Notes: generated by a model from the letters alone, not told the origin. Positions 46,938 through 59,961 are shown, numbered from the stretch's first letter. The stretch: DNA of 64,000 bases from Neocallimastix lanati (nom. inval.) (GCA_016946835.1 JACVTC010000007.1:2120001-2184000), one strand, 5' to 3'. Program-made: numbers and translations.

Positions 46938-48358
46938 TTTTTTAACTATTACTATAGATTAATAATATTATTGAACTAATATAAAATAATTTTTTTTTTT
47001 TTTTTGTTTCCAATAATTTTAATAATAAATAATAGAATAATATATTATTAATAATTGAATAATATATTTTTAATAATATTAATAAAATTTAATATTATAA
47101 TATATATTCTTTGAGAAATACAAATTATAATACATTATGTATTTTATCTACATTAACATAATACGTATTTTTTATACATTTTATTATATTTAATCAAATA
47201 AGCTTTTTGTTTTTCTGATACAAAAAAAATAAATATTAAATTATTAATATATAAGATTTTATTGGAATCACGTATTTTAATAATTAAATAAATTTATCTA
47301 AATATATTTTTAAAATAATGTACAATATATTTTATATTTTATGCGGCGATCATAGGTTAATGTTAACTAATTTTTTGTAGTAGTTGTTAACTAAAGTTGT
47401 TTTTTTTTTCTACCATATATTATTTATTCATAATTTTCAAATTATATCACAGCTAATAATAAAATATATATATTTTTATTTATTTTACTTTATTTTATTT
47501 TATTTTATTTTATAAATCAGATAATTTTATTTAAAATATAAAATTTTATTATTTAGAAAATAATTAATTATAATATTATATTATTTTGCTTAAAATTTTT
47601 TAAAAAATTAAAAAAAAAAAAACGAAAAAAACAAAAAAAAAAAAAAAAACATAAAGCAAAAAAAAAACTTAATTATGAAAATATTTAAAAACATTAATAA
47701 TAATATATATATAAATTTTAATATTCATTACAATATTTTTCCACGATTAATTAATTAATATTTATTTTTCTAATTTTTTTTTTTTTTTTTGAAAATTTGA
47801 AAATTTGAAATTATTTTAATTCACTATTTTTTTTTTTAACATGTATATATAGATTTGAATTTCTTAATATAAAGTTAAAAGTAGAAATAAATAAAAACTT
47901 TATTTTATAATAAAATGATCTGTTTTAAATATTTTTCCTTATTTCAAAATAAAATAAAAATAATAAATAAAGTAAAACAAACTTTATATTTGTAAACACT
48001 AAAATCAAAATGTAATATAATATATATATATTTTGTACAATAATATATTATATATATAATAGGATATATATTATTTCATATAATGCTATAAATGAATATA
48101 TTAAAATTTAATAAAATAATTTCATAATAAAAATTCCATATCATAGAATTATTATACATGAATGGATTACCATACCCTGATTGGGTTAATCAATAATTTT
48201 TTTAAACTTATTGGATTAATAAAGTTTGATTGTATTATTAATATATATTATATACTAAAAATTGATTATGGAAAAAAATATATAAACTCATCTTTTATCC
48301 TTCTGTTTTAATTCTTTGCTCTATTATTATATAATTTATTAATAAAATAGAATTAAAA
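46938..48358. promoter_or_regulatory. Divergent intergenic region with putative adenosylhomocysteinase promoter
   Basis: The genes on either side are transcribed away from each other across 1.4 kb. Near the right end, TATATAAAC at about 48281 lies some 75 bases upstream of the adenosylhomocysteinase start codon. It is followed by a C/T-containing leader (CTCATCTTTTATCCTTCTGTTTTAATTC, shown here only as landmark words CTCATC and CCTTCTG) that contrasts with the surrounding AT DNA. This is a reasonable core promoter candidate, though TATA-like words are common here by chance. The rest is featureless. Confidence 0.4.
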
Positions 48359-50163
48359 ATGGTTTACAAAGTTGGTTAGTATTAGAGTTACAATAGAAAA
48401 GATATAAAAAGAATAATTATATTAAAATGTTAAAAGTACTTTATTTATATAAAGATTAGAACAGGAAATCAATAGAATAAAATAGTGAGAGTATATGTTC
48501 GATGATATAGTTCAATATATAAAGCATTTAAAATTTAAGGAATAAATTATTATAAATTGATTATTATGATGTTTTTATTAAATATAAATAGATACATACT
48601 AAAAATTACGGATATCTCTGAAGAATACATATTTAGTTGAAATATTTTAGGCAAAAAATTTTGAAAGAAAAATAATAAAAATAAAACAAAAGTATATATA
48701 AAAATATACTTTTGTTTTTATATTAATAAAATATATATTATTTAATTCATTAAATATACACAATTACTAAATATTTTCAATAAACAATATATAAAGGATA
48801 TAACTTTACTAATTATTAAAATTTAACATATATATATATATATATTGTTATTATTTTATTTATAATAAATTTAAAATATTATTTAGCTGATATCAATCTT
48901 GCCGATTTCGGTCGTAAGGAACTTGACATTGCTGAAAATGAAATGCCAGGTCTCATGACTCTTCGTAAGAAGTACGGTCCATCTCAACCACTTAAGGGTG
49001 CTCGTATTTGCGGTTGTCTTCACATGACTATCCAAACTGCTATGCTTATTGAAACTCTTACTGCTCTTGGTGCTGAAGTCGCCTGGAGTTCCTGTAACAT
49101 TTTCTCCACCCAAGATCACGCTGCTGCTGCTATTGCTGCTACTGGTGTTCCAGTTTTTGCTTGGAAGGGTGAAACTGATGAAGAATATATCTGGTGTATT
49201 GAACAAACATTATTTGCCTTCAAGGATAATAAGCCATTAAACATGATTCTTGATGATGGTGGTGATCTTACTGCTCTCGTTCATGAAAAGCACCCAGAAC
49301 TTCTTGCTGGTATTAATGGTCTTTCTGAAGAAACTACCACTGGTGTTCACAAGTTATACAGAATGTTCAATGAAGGTAGACTTAAGATTCCAGCTATTAA
49401 TGTTAATGATTCTGTTACTAAGAGTAAGTTCGATAACTTATATGGTTGCCGTGAATCTTTAATTGATGGTATTAAGCGTGCTACTGACGTTATGATCGCT
49501 GGTAAGATCTGTGTTGTCGCTGGTTACGGTGATGTCGGTAAGGGATGTGCTGCTGCTCTTAGAGGTATGGGCGCTCGTGTTCTTATCACTGAAGTTGATC
49601 CAATTAACGCTCTTCAAGCTGCTATGGAAGGTTATGAAGTTACTACTATGGAAGAAGCTTCTTCCCAAGGTAACATCTTTGTTACTACTACTGGTGATTG
49701 TGAAATTATTACTGGTAAGCACTTCCCAAATATGAAGGATGATGCTATTGTTTGTAATATTGGTCACTTTGATTGTGAAATTGATGTTGCTTGGTTAAAG
49801 GCCAATGCTGTTAGTGTTGTCAATGTTAAGCCACAAGTTGATCGTTTCACTTTATCTAACGGCCGTAGAATTATCCTTCTTGCTGAAGGTCGTCTTGTTA
49901 ACCTTGGTTGTGCCACTGGTCACCCATCATTCGTTATGTCTAACTCTTTCTCTAATCAAGTTCTTGCTCAAATTGCTCTTTGGACCGATATCAAGAGTTA
50001 CCCACTTGGTGTCCATATGCTTCCAAAGAAGTTAGATGAAGAAGTTGCCGCTGCTCACTTAGAAAAGTTAGGTGTTAAGCTTACTAAGCTTACTCAACAA
50101 CAAAGTGATTACCTTGGTATTCCAATTGATGGTCCATTCAAGCCAAACCACTACCGTTACTAG
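48359..50163 (+). CDS. Adenosylhomocysteinase (S-adenosyl-L-homocysteine hydrolase)
   Basis: Exon 1 is only 16 nt (48359-48374, MVYKV plus one base). A 512-nt intron (GTTAGT..TTTAG) leads to exon 2 (48887-50163), giving 430 residues, the length of animal and fungal enzymes. The enzyme reversibly splits S-adenosylhomocysteine to adenosine and homocysteine, using bound NAD+, and so relieves inhibition of all methyltransferases; it is a cytosolic homotetramer. Visible motifs: [26 protein letters not shown] (Asp about 129), SEETTTG (Glu about 154), [15 protein letters not shown] (Lys about 184, Asp about 188), the dinucleotide fold [19 protein letters not shown], and the C-terminal KPNHYRY that closes the neighbouring subunit's NAD site. 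The Met at 48943 is residue 25, not the start. Codon use is strikingly different from the other genes (GGT, AAG, CTT, CCA, GCT, many C-ending codons), as expected of a very highly expressed gene. Confidence 0.98.
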
Positions 50164-51084
50164 ATTACTTTACTAAATTTATCATTTAATGATTCTATTT
50201 ATATCATTTTAATTTAATTTTTCTTAATTATTTTTCATTTATGAAAAAAAAAAAAAAAAGAATGAAGTAAAATACAATAATTTATTTATTTTTAGAAAAA
50301 CAATAAAAAATGAAAAAAGAAAAAGAAGGAAGAAAAAAATAAAGTATTAATAAATAATAATAAATATAATAATAGAAATAATAATAGATGAAGTCAAATG
50401 TTAAAAAAGATTTGACTTAATTAAAGAAATATGCATTCATATTAACAATAAAAAAAGTTACATATAAAGTGAGATTTTAATAAAACATCTGTATAAAATA
50501 ATAGAAATAAAAATAAAAATCATAAAAATCATAAAAATCATAAAAAAAGAAATCAATTTTAGTAACGTTATTAACAAATTAAATAATAAATATTTAAAAA
50601 AAATTTATTTATGGTGTTTTTATTTATATTGGACGATGCATTTATTATTAAATATATATGTATAAATTAAGTAATATATGCGTTAAATATATATCATTTT
50701 ATTTTTATCTAAGTTCACTTAATGTTAAGTGATTTATTTTATTTCTTTAATTTTTCATTGTAAAAAAAAAAAAAAAATAAACATTTATTTATACTAAATA
50801 CGAACAAAGGAAAATATAATTTAATTTAAAAGTACATTTTTATAAAATAATACAGGGAACAAAGGAAAAAATAATTTAATTTTAAAGGAGATTTTTATAA
50901 AATAATACAAGAAGTACATAGTTTTTTTTTTTTTATCTATAATGATATAATGATACCTTTTATTAAATTTAATTAAACTTTTTTTTTTTTTTTTTGGTAA
51001 TTATTGTGTAACTTAGTACCAAAAAATATATATAATATAATATATTAAAAAAATTTTTTATTAATTTTTTTTAATTTTAATAAT

Positions 51085-51115
<31 letters not shown>

Positions 51116-51185
51116 TATTATATATTATATTAATACTAATTTTATTAATTGATTTGAAACTCCGATTTAATAAAAATTATAAAAG
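50164..51185. other. AT-rich downstream region with a tandem duplication
   Basis: No gene is visible. At about 50803-50905 a 53-base unit is repeated twice in tandem (each copy GAACAAAGGAAAA..ATAATTTAATTT ... TTTTATAAAATAATACA). The remainder is homopolymer and AT-dinucleotide sequence. Confidence 0.65.
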
Positions 51186-51496
51186 TGTCATGAATTTAGA
51201 AACTATAAATATGACAACTTTATTTATATATTTTATGATAAAAAGGGAGAAACGACGTTGAAAATGCCGTAAGATAGGCCAGCAGGGACAATTACTCTGA
51301 AGAAGAACATCATCATAATTTCTTTCAGATAGTCAATTCAAACCCTAATTCGGAATAAGTAATATGGAGGTGAGGTTTGTTGGATATGAACTTTTTTCTT
51401 CTGAATTTATTTATAGATTTTATTTTGAATATTACTCTTTATTTCACATTACTATATAGAATGTTATTATGTTCTAATTGGATAAATAACATTTAT

Positions 51497-51544
<48 letters not shown>

Positions 51545-53204
51545 GAATATTCATGTAATTAATAATTGTGTAAATAAATAAGTTAAATTTTGCAATATTT
51601 GCGGCTGTAAAATATTGTGGTAAAGAATTACTAAAACTTAATTATTTTAAATTAAATACTTTTATACTATATTGTGGCTTGTAAAATTTATATTACTATA
51701 TGATTCAAAGCATTTGAAGCTTACTTTTCATGCATTTCTCATTCTAGCATTCCCCCTTAAACCTACTTATTCTATTATGAATAAATTGGTTTAATGGTGA
51801 ATATGTGTATATTAAATTATTTTATTTGATTATATTAATTTGATATTTTTAAATTATTAGTTTTTTTTTATATTATTTCTTTAATTCTATTTAAATATTG
51901 TAAAAATAATTTTTTAAATATATTCGTAATCTAATAGTTTCCCCTTCTAAAACTAAGTATTTAATATTATTAAATCATTAATATTGAATGTACCAAAGAC
52001 ATCTCTTCTAACATTTATATGATGGAAACTTTTCTCATGAAGGATGGATATTTTACTATCTCAATTTGTGTGAATATCTTTTATATAATGAGTTTTACAT
52101 CACTTTTAATTGTAATCTGCATTGAAGATTAGCATTAACTTTTATAAAATATACTCTTTTTAGTTTTAGAGATAACTATTAAAATAAATTGTTAATTATA
52201 TATCGGTATACTTGATAAATCATAGTTTTTAGGAATTAAAATTGATTACATTTATAACTAACCATATTATTCCCATCATATAAACTTATTAATAAATAAT
52301 GCAAATGGTTTCGTTATTTATTTAGATTCAATATTTCAGTAAATTTCTTCTTGTAGGATAATATTTGCTAATTTTTTCTATTGATGCTATTTTTGTTCAT
52401 TTCCAAAAATAAGTATGATTTTTTAAATAATCATCACAAAGAATCAGTTAAGTTAACTTTCATAAATATTGTATGTTCTTTATTTTACTATGCCTCTTTC
52501 CCCTTAAAATCTAGATTTAAAAGAATTTTATATATTTAAATTTTCTCATTATTAAAATATTAATAATAGAAGTTTAATAATCATAACTTCTTAAATACTT
52601 TGAAATTAATATGTATAGTTTATTAGTTTGTGGATGGATAAACGTCATTTATTTGTATATAACTCATGATTATACCTATTATTTTATTATACATTTCATC
52701 ACGAAGGGGTATAGGATTATACTAAATTAGTTATTATCTAAATCCATTTCATGCTAGGTTTAATAATGCTATTATTTTTGAATACACCCATTTCATGCTA
52801 GGATTTACTATTCTATTTCCATTGAATATTTGTGATATTATATTTTAAATTATTTTTGTACGTGATCTCTGACTTATAGTCTCCTCCTCTATTGTTGTTA
52901 ATATATTTATACAAGTCGATATATATAAATATGTATTAAAATAACTATCTTTTTAAGTAATGCATATTGTTAAATTGAGTTTTGCATATTTATGGGGTGG
53001 AAATATTTTATCATAGAGTAGATTTCTTTTTGTATAAATATAGTACATTATTAATAGTATGAGATAATTCTCTTCTATCAATTATTTTATATTTTTATGC
53101 GGTTTTTTTTTGCAATCTTGATCATTTTAAATGTCCAGTTTTATTAGGCTTCCCTTAAATTGACATAATGAGAAACTTTTATCATAATTTAAATGACTTT
53201 TGGA
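51186..53204 (-). mobile_element. LTR-retrotransposon relic related to the element at 61837
   Basis: The region 51186-51748 resembles the 186-bp LTR at 61837 but carries extra internal sequence. Both begin TGTCATGAATTT- or TGTTAAGAGTCATGAATTT-like, share ATATTTTATGATAAA and ATATTGTGGCTT, and end TTCTAGCA or TTCTAACA. On the right both are followed by TTCCCCC-TTAAACC, which read on the minus strand is a polypurine tract next to a 3' LTR, so the element runs minus. Internal similarity to the 61837 element returns at about 53100-53190 (AATCTTGATCA..TTT; TTGACATAATG...AACTTTTATCATAAT). A segment at 51999-52258 is shared with 24828-25105. No protein domain is readable. The right part is cut by a LINE fragment at about 53205. 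Confidence 0.65.
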
Positions 53205-54045
53205 ATTAATAAGTGTGCTACTCTTGTTGTACAAATTACGAAGATCTATCTTTATTTATTGGTCGAAACAAATTACCTATAACTGACAACTATACTTATC
53301 TTGGTATTCCTTTTGATGAATCTTTATCATTGAAACCTATACAATCCAAATTAAACAGTAATTTAAATGTCAAGTTAAATTCGTACTTTCGATTTCTTAT
53401 TAATAAAACTATTCCTCTCCCATTGAAGAAATATGTTTTAATTTTATTTATTCTTAGTCTTGTTTTATATTATGCACCTCTCTTTGGTTAAAATAAGAGC
53501 AGATGCTCTAAAGATCAAAAAAATTATTAGCAGAGGACTTTGTCGGAGTTATGGATTTAAATCTCACAATTCTTATGTTCGTTTCTATGATATTACTCGT
53601 GAATTGAGAATACCCTCCTCTTTCAACTGTATGTGCTATATCTCAATTACGCTGCTTTAGAAAATGGAAAAACTCATCATGTATTATTAATCATCTCACT
53701 AATATTATTCCTACTATGTCACATTACTCATGGACTAAAGAATTAAGGACTTTGGATAAGAAATTAAATGGTAATAAAAACAAGTGAAATAAAAAGGTTT
53801 TATTGGGAAAGGAATGTCTTCAAACCCTCAAAAGCTAAGAAAGCAATTATTTACAAGGAGAATGATTTTGGATTTATTTCATAAATCAAAAACTTAACAT
53901 TTCAATATCCTAAGTATCAATTGGGATTCTTTTGGATTTCTCGAATTAGGTGTAGCTTTAAATTTGACATTAGTATTTCCATTAAAAGAAAAATAGTCTC
54001 AGAAGATTGCCCTAAATGTTGCCCTTGTTGTGGTGTATAGAGTTT
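53205..54045 (+). pseudogene. 5'-truncated LINE-like reverse transcriptase, C-terminal part
   Basis: Translated fragments follow one another in three frames. 53213-53491 carries NYTYLGIPFDESLSLKPIQ, the Y-L-G-(I/V)-x-(F/L)-D word that follows the palm domain of non-LTR reverse transcriptases, and ends in VLYYAPLFG. After a frame change near 53490 comes RADALKIKKIISRGLC (53489 onward). After more breaks come RKWKNSSCIINHLTN, WTKELRTLDKKLN and YQLGFFWISRIRC, and a terminal CPKCCPCCGV, the Cys-rich end typical of these proteins. The upstream catalytic (F/Y)ADD part is absent. The fragment begins abruptly inside an LTR-element relic, as expected for a 5'-truncated target-primed insertion. Dead copy. 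Confidence 0.75.
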
Positions 54046-54193
54046 TTACATTTATTTATATGTATTATTAGTATACATTATTTATTTATTAATATTATAA
54101 TTTATATTTCTTATTAAATAAAGTATATATTTAATTTATGAGTTTAATTTATCATTACTAATAACAATAAACAACAATTATAAAATTTGTAAT

Positions 54194-54194
<1 letters not shown>

Positions 54195-54284
<90 letters not shown>

Positions 54285-54285
54285 T
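54195..54285. repeat. (AAT)n microsatellite
   Basis: About 30 trinucleotide units precede TTTGTATTTTTAATAATAA, a word that recurs on the other side of the copia relic near 56437 and 56508. Confidence 0.9.
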
Positions 54286-54316
54286 TGTATTTTTAATAAT
54301 AATAATTATTAAATAT

Positions 54317-55326
54317 TGTTTTTTTATGTGTTTAATTACATAGCATATTATACAATAATATTAAATGTAAAATATTTCTATTCAATATTATCATACAGTG
54401 TAATATTAAAAAATATTATTAATAATGCTAAATTAATATAAAAAAATGATTATAAATAAATGATATATTCTTAAATGAATAGGTCTTTCTTAAGAGCAAT
54501 AAAATAAATAAATAAACACATAATAAAATATAAATATCATTTCTGATTTTAGGTATTATGTTTTTAACAGATTAAGTGACTCACAGACTCAATAATTCAA
54601 TAACAAGCATTAATATCAAAATTCAATATATAAAATACTCAACACTCACTAAATATTATAATAAAGAAATATTAACAGTTAAATTTAAAATGACTAAACT
54701 AGACAATTCAACAACTACAGGAAGTTTCTTCAAAAACTTCAACAAATACAACAAATACAGCAAAGACAACAGATACATCAAGCTCAACATTGAATGAGGC
54801 ACCTGTTGAAGTAGAACCTTCAAATATTCAAGCAAATACAATTACTAATTTTTATATTCAAAATTTTAAAATTATAAAGGAAAACTTTCACAAATGGTAT
54901 TCAAATATGAAATTATTCCTTGATTCTGAAGAATTAGGTAATTATATACATTAAAAAATATTTAAGAATGAAACACCAATAAAAAAACACTTATTGTATG
55001 ATAGTACCGTCAGGATTATAATATCGAACACCTTCAACAAATATACGAAAATTCTTTTAAATAAATAATCGCACAAGTCTATATCTAATGATAAAAGAAT
55101 TAAAAAAAAAAAAAAAAAAAAGATTTTCAGAAACAGGCCCATAAAGACTATTTGAAATGGAAATAAAAATAAAGAAATTAAAAATTGAAAAAAGATGACT
55201 TTAACCTATATTTAGATAATCTTAACTCCTTATTTAGAGTATATAATAATAAGGAAAAATTATAAAATAAATCGGAAGTGAATGAAGAAACTATTGTCAT
55301 AAAAATAGGTGTACTACAGATACCTG

Positions 55327-55359
<33 letters not shown>

Positions 55360-56422
55360 CAACCCATCAATTTCACCATAGAATAACTAACTATAGGGGA
55401 GAAAAGAAAAATAGTAATAATAAATCAAGAAATAAAAATAAAAATTAAAGTACATCTTTAAGTAAGAAATTTAGTATAAGAAACTTCAAATAATATAACC
55501 TTAATTATGAAGAACAAAACAATTCAGATTTCATATTTAGATCCATCATTCGACTTCTGCTTAAATATGACAACTAGTATTATAGAAGACAATAACAATT
55601 TATTAACTCCTAGAAAAATTAAAGCAAATAAATGCTGAAATAGGAAAAGATGAAAATTATGATAAAAAAGATAATAACAAAGAATCATGAATCATTGATA
55701 GTAGAACAAGAATAAACTTATCAAAAAATACAAAATCACAATCAAACGTTTAAAAAGTTTCTAATAGATAAATTATATATCCAATACAATCCGATAGAAT
55801 TTACAAGAAGGATAAGTACAAAGGAATATGTAAAAATAATTTTTCTATTAGAGAAGTGTTTTACGCTATAAATATATAAAAAAAATTTAATTTTTCACTT
55901 ATTATCTCTGTAAAAAAAGGGCTTTAAATTAGTAATGGAAACATGTAGCAAAAAAAAAAAAAAAAAACTACTCTAAATATTTAAAAAACAATAAATTAAT
56001 TAAAATGAAATTAAATTAATGTTCATTGGTTCTAACTTAATGATAGCAGATCCATTAAACCAAAAGTATTTCTGGATCCAGGCTCAAATACTATTTGGAT
56101 TTCATCATGAAAATATTGAAAAATGCCAAAATTAGGGAAAACGTTAAATATTGCAGTTATGTGCTTAATTACATCGTACATTATATTATTTAATGCAAAA
56201 TATTTCTATTAGGTAGGATTATGCAGTGTAATGTTAAATGTTATCAATAATGTTAGACTATTTTTTTTTTTTTTTTAAAAAAAAAATAAAAATAAAAAAA
56301 AAAAAAAAAAAGATTATAAATAACATGTAATGATAAATTCTTAAATGAATGGGTCTTTCTTAAATAATAAAATAAATAAAATAAACACGTAATAAAATAT
56401 AAAATTTAAATATCATTTGACA
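54317..56422 (+). mobile_element. Internally deleted Ty1/copia relic with diverged LTRs
   Basis: Two related direct repeats flank the element: 54317-54569 and 56152-56422. They share TTAATTACAT, AAAATATTTCTATT, CAGTGTAATNTTAAA, AATTCTTAAATGAAT and GGTCTTTCTTAA. They differ at many sites, and the right copy has an inserted T/A tract, so the insertion is old. After the left LTR (ending TTAACA) comes GATTAAGTGACTCAC, a diverged primer-binding-site-like word. A gag remnant follows: NFHKWYSNMKLFLDSEELG at about 54885, then HLLYDSTVR. Near the right end, MIADPLNQK at about 56041 matches the M-I-A-D-(P/I)-L-T-K ending of copia RNase H. The pol region between is essentially missing; an Asp-rich fragment at about 55530-55600 might be protease debris. 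Numerous stops. It sits inside a TAA-repeat locus, which has the same words on both sides. Confidence 0.75.
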
Positions 56423-56498
56423 ATTATAATAATAATAATTTGTATTTGTAATAATAATATTAATAATGAGTGTTTTTATTTTTAATAATAATAATAAT

Positions 56499-56873
<375 letters not shown>

Positions 56874-57008
56874 GTGCTAATAATAGTAGCTATTGATGTT
56901 GTAATAGTAGTAATAATAATAAAAATAATATTGTTTATTATCCAAATACATTAAAAAATAATTTTGAATGAGTATTTATATAATAATTAAAAAGTAATAA
57001 TTACAAAC

Positions 57009-57811
57009 GAGTGTGTGTCATTTCGCAAAATTTTTTGTGTCATTTCGCAAAAGTTCATTTCGCAAAAATTTCATTTCGGAAAAGTTTCATTTCGCAAAAT
57101 TTTAATAAATAGATAAATAAATAATAAAATAAATAAATAAATAAATAATAAAAAAATAAAAAAAAAAGAATTATAAAATATAAAATAAAAAAAAAAAAAA
57201 TATAAAATAAAAAATAAAAAATAAAAAAAAAAAATATAAAACACAAAATATAAAATATAAAATAAAAAAAAAATATATATATATAAAATAAAAAATAAAA
57301 AAAATAAAAAATATAAAATATAAAATATAAAATAAAAATAAAAAATAAAAAAAAAAATATATATATATATAATAAATATATATATAAAATAAAAAATTAA
57401 AAATAAAAAATATAAAATAAAAAATAAAAAAAAAATAAAAAAAATATAAAAAATAAAAAATAAAAATAAAAAATATAAAATAAAAAATAAAAAAAAATAA
57501 AAAAAAATATAAAAAATATAAAATAAAAATATAAGATATAAAATAAAAATAAAAAAATATAAAATAAAAAATAAAAATAAATAAATAAAAATATAAAAAA
57601 TATAAAATAAAAATATAAAATATAAAATAAAAAAAAATAAAAAATATAAAATATAAAATATAAAATAAAAAAAAATATAAAATATAAAATATAAAATATA
57701 AAATATAAAATATAAAATATAAAATATAAAATATAAAATAAAAAAATAGATACCACCTAAAATCATCCTAATTTTGTGCTACTTTTAACTCCCTTTTTTA
57801 TGATGTCCTCA

Positions 57812-57850
<39 letters not shown>

Positions 57851-58434
57851 GAATTATTTATAAATATTTCTTTTATTAAAAAAATTTATTAGCAATTTAA
57901 GATTTTTAAAATACTGCGCAAGGACTTAAAAGGTGTAAAATGATCAATTAATTATTTAAATATTATTTTCTAATATTTTTTTTAATAATTATTTTTAAAT
58001 TTAACAATTATATTTTAAATTATTATCCTTTACATCTTTTAAATTATTAATACTTATTTTTTTTATATATATAAAATTCTTATATATATTTTAAAAAATT
58101 ATAAAACGTTTAAAACATATGATAAAATATTTTATTTTTTTAAAGCGTTAATTCTAATGAATATTTATTATTATATAATGTATATTTAATATATATATGT
58201 CCAAATATATATGTATATTTTTTTAAAAAAATTTAATTTTAAAATTTATTTATTTATTATAGTTTTATATATTTATTTTTATTTATTTAGTTTTTTATTT
58301 AAATTTTATATATTATTTATTTATTTTATTATTAATTTATTTATTTATTAAAAATTTTGCGAAATGAAACTTTTTATGTAAATTTTCCGAAATGAAACTT
58401 TCCGAAATGAAATTTTGCGAAATGCTCCTCCCCC
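57009..58434. mobile_element. 1.4-kb inverted-repeat element with CATTTCGC-array ends (MULE-like)
   Basis: The element is flanked by a direct 9-bp repeat, ATTACAAAC, at 57000-57008 and 58435-58443. The left end (57009-57105) holds five copies of (G)TTTCATTTCGCAAAA, one as CATTTCGGAAAA. The right end (about 58345-58434) holds four inverted copies (TTTTGCGAAATGAAA, TTCCGAAATGAAACT and so on). The outermost bases are G-rich read inward (GAGTGTGTGT and GGGGGAGGAG). The interior is a 640-base TATAAAA/AAAAATA satellite (57106-57745) plus about 600 bases of AT-rich DNA with no coding potential. The 9-bp target duplication fits Mutator-like elements by analogy. It shares architecture and terminal word with the element at 22963, so both probably used the same transposase supplied elsewhere. 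Confidence 0.78.
57106..57745. repeat. TATAAAA/TAAAAA satellite inside the 57009-58434 element
   Basis: Imperfect TATAAAA, TAAAAAA and ATATAT units run for about 640 bases. The three overlapping minus-strand open frames of Phe/Tyr/Leu/Ile are translated repeat. Confidence 0.9.
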
Positions 58435-58443
58435 ATTACAAAC

Positions 58444-58980
58444 AATTGTTAATAATAATTTATTTTTTTTTTTTTTTTTCTCTTATTATTATTATTTTTT
58501 TTTTTTTTTTTTTTTTTTTTGTTCTGTTTTATTTTTAAGTTTTGAAATGAAACCATTTTATAATTATTATTTTTCATTTATTATATTATATAAAAAACAA
58601 TTTATTTATTTTCTTTTTTTTTTTTTTTAAAAAAAAAAAATAAAGACAAAAACAAAAACCATTAATTAAAAAATTAAAAAATTAAAAAATTCTTGCCTAT
58701 AGAATTTATTTATTCTCATAAAAGAAGAGAGGTGTTTAAAACTTAGAATTAAATATACTTTATATATATATATATATATATAATAGATTAAACAAATAAA
58801 GCATTTAGAAAATATTTAGAATATAATGATATTTTAGACGCTTTAACCAAAGGTAATAACAATTAATACTAGAAATCATTCTTTCTCTTAATATACAAAA
58901 TGAAAGATATATATTTTATGTCTTAATGTATTAATGAATAGTATATATTATATTTTATTATATTATTTAATTAATACAAC

Positions 58981-59018
<38 letters not shown>

Positions 59019-59292
59019 ATTATATATATATTAAACATAAAAATAATTTTAGTTGATTTAAATGAAGAATCTGAAAATTAATGGAACAGAAATACATTAT
59101 TTAATAAAAGTCAAAATTATAAAATAACCCAATTTTAAATCCAATTTTATATATATATATTAAAATAAATTTATAAAATAAAACAAAAAAGACTTTGACT
59201 TTAAAAAAATTTATTAATATTATTTATTTATGTCGAGAAAATTAATTAATTAAAAAAAAACTTGTATATTTATATTCATTAAATATCTAAAA

Positions 59293-59323
<31 letters not shown>

Positions 59324-59928
59324 ATAAAAAGGAAATGATATTTATTTCCAAAAAAAAAAGAATACTCTACACATATATAGTCATTCCCATTTATACATAT
59401 ATATATGCAATTAATAAATATGCATTTATTTAGAAGAAGTATAAATTAACCGTCATTATGAATATAAATACTTTCATTTCTTTCATTTCATTTCATTTCA
59501 ATTTTTTTTTTAATTATATTTATTATAGTCTTCCAAATTAAACTTAATAATTGAATATATATTTTAAATAATTTTATAATATATATATCTTTAAATTTGA
59601 TTATTTATTATTTTAATACTTATTTTAATTTTTATTAAAAAATTAATTTTTAAATATGTCTTTTAAATATGTTTCTTAAAACAAAACTATGAAGTAAAAA
59701 AAAAAAAATAATAATAAATAAATATAAATAAAATAGTATGAAATATCTAGGGTATAATTTTTTTTTAGATGACTTTTAATAATAATAAGCTTTTTTTTTT
59801 TTTTTTTTAAAAAAAAATAAAATATATATACGCTTATTCAATTTACTTATAATAATTATTAATTGAAATTGCTTTCTATGTATATGTATATATTTTATGC
59901 AATATGTAATATCATAAAAAATTGAAAG

Positions 59929-59959
<31 letters not shown>
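58444..59959. other. AT-rich intergenic DNA downstream of the 59960 gene
   Basis: No gene is seen. Long T tracts at about 58462-58478 and 58497-58519 and an A tract at 58987-59013 are present. Nothing with real coding composition occurs on either strand. Confidence 0.6.

Positions 59960-59961
<2 letters not shown>

Noticed and set aside
49049-50035. Several overlapping frames on both strands within adenosylhomocysteinase
   Set aside because: They are shadows of a strongly conserved gene whose G+C-richer sequence leaves other frames open.
57055-57766. Three minus-strand Phe/Tyr/Ile/Leu frames up to 231 codons
   Set aside because: They are overlapping translations of the TATAAAA satellite inside an inverted-repeat element.
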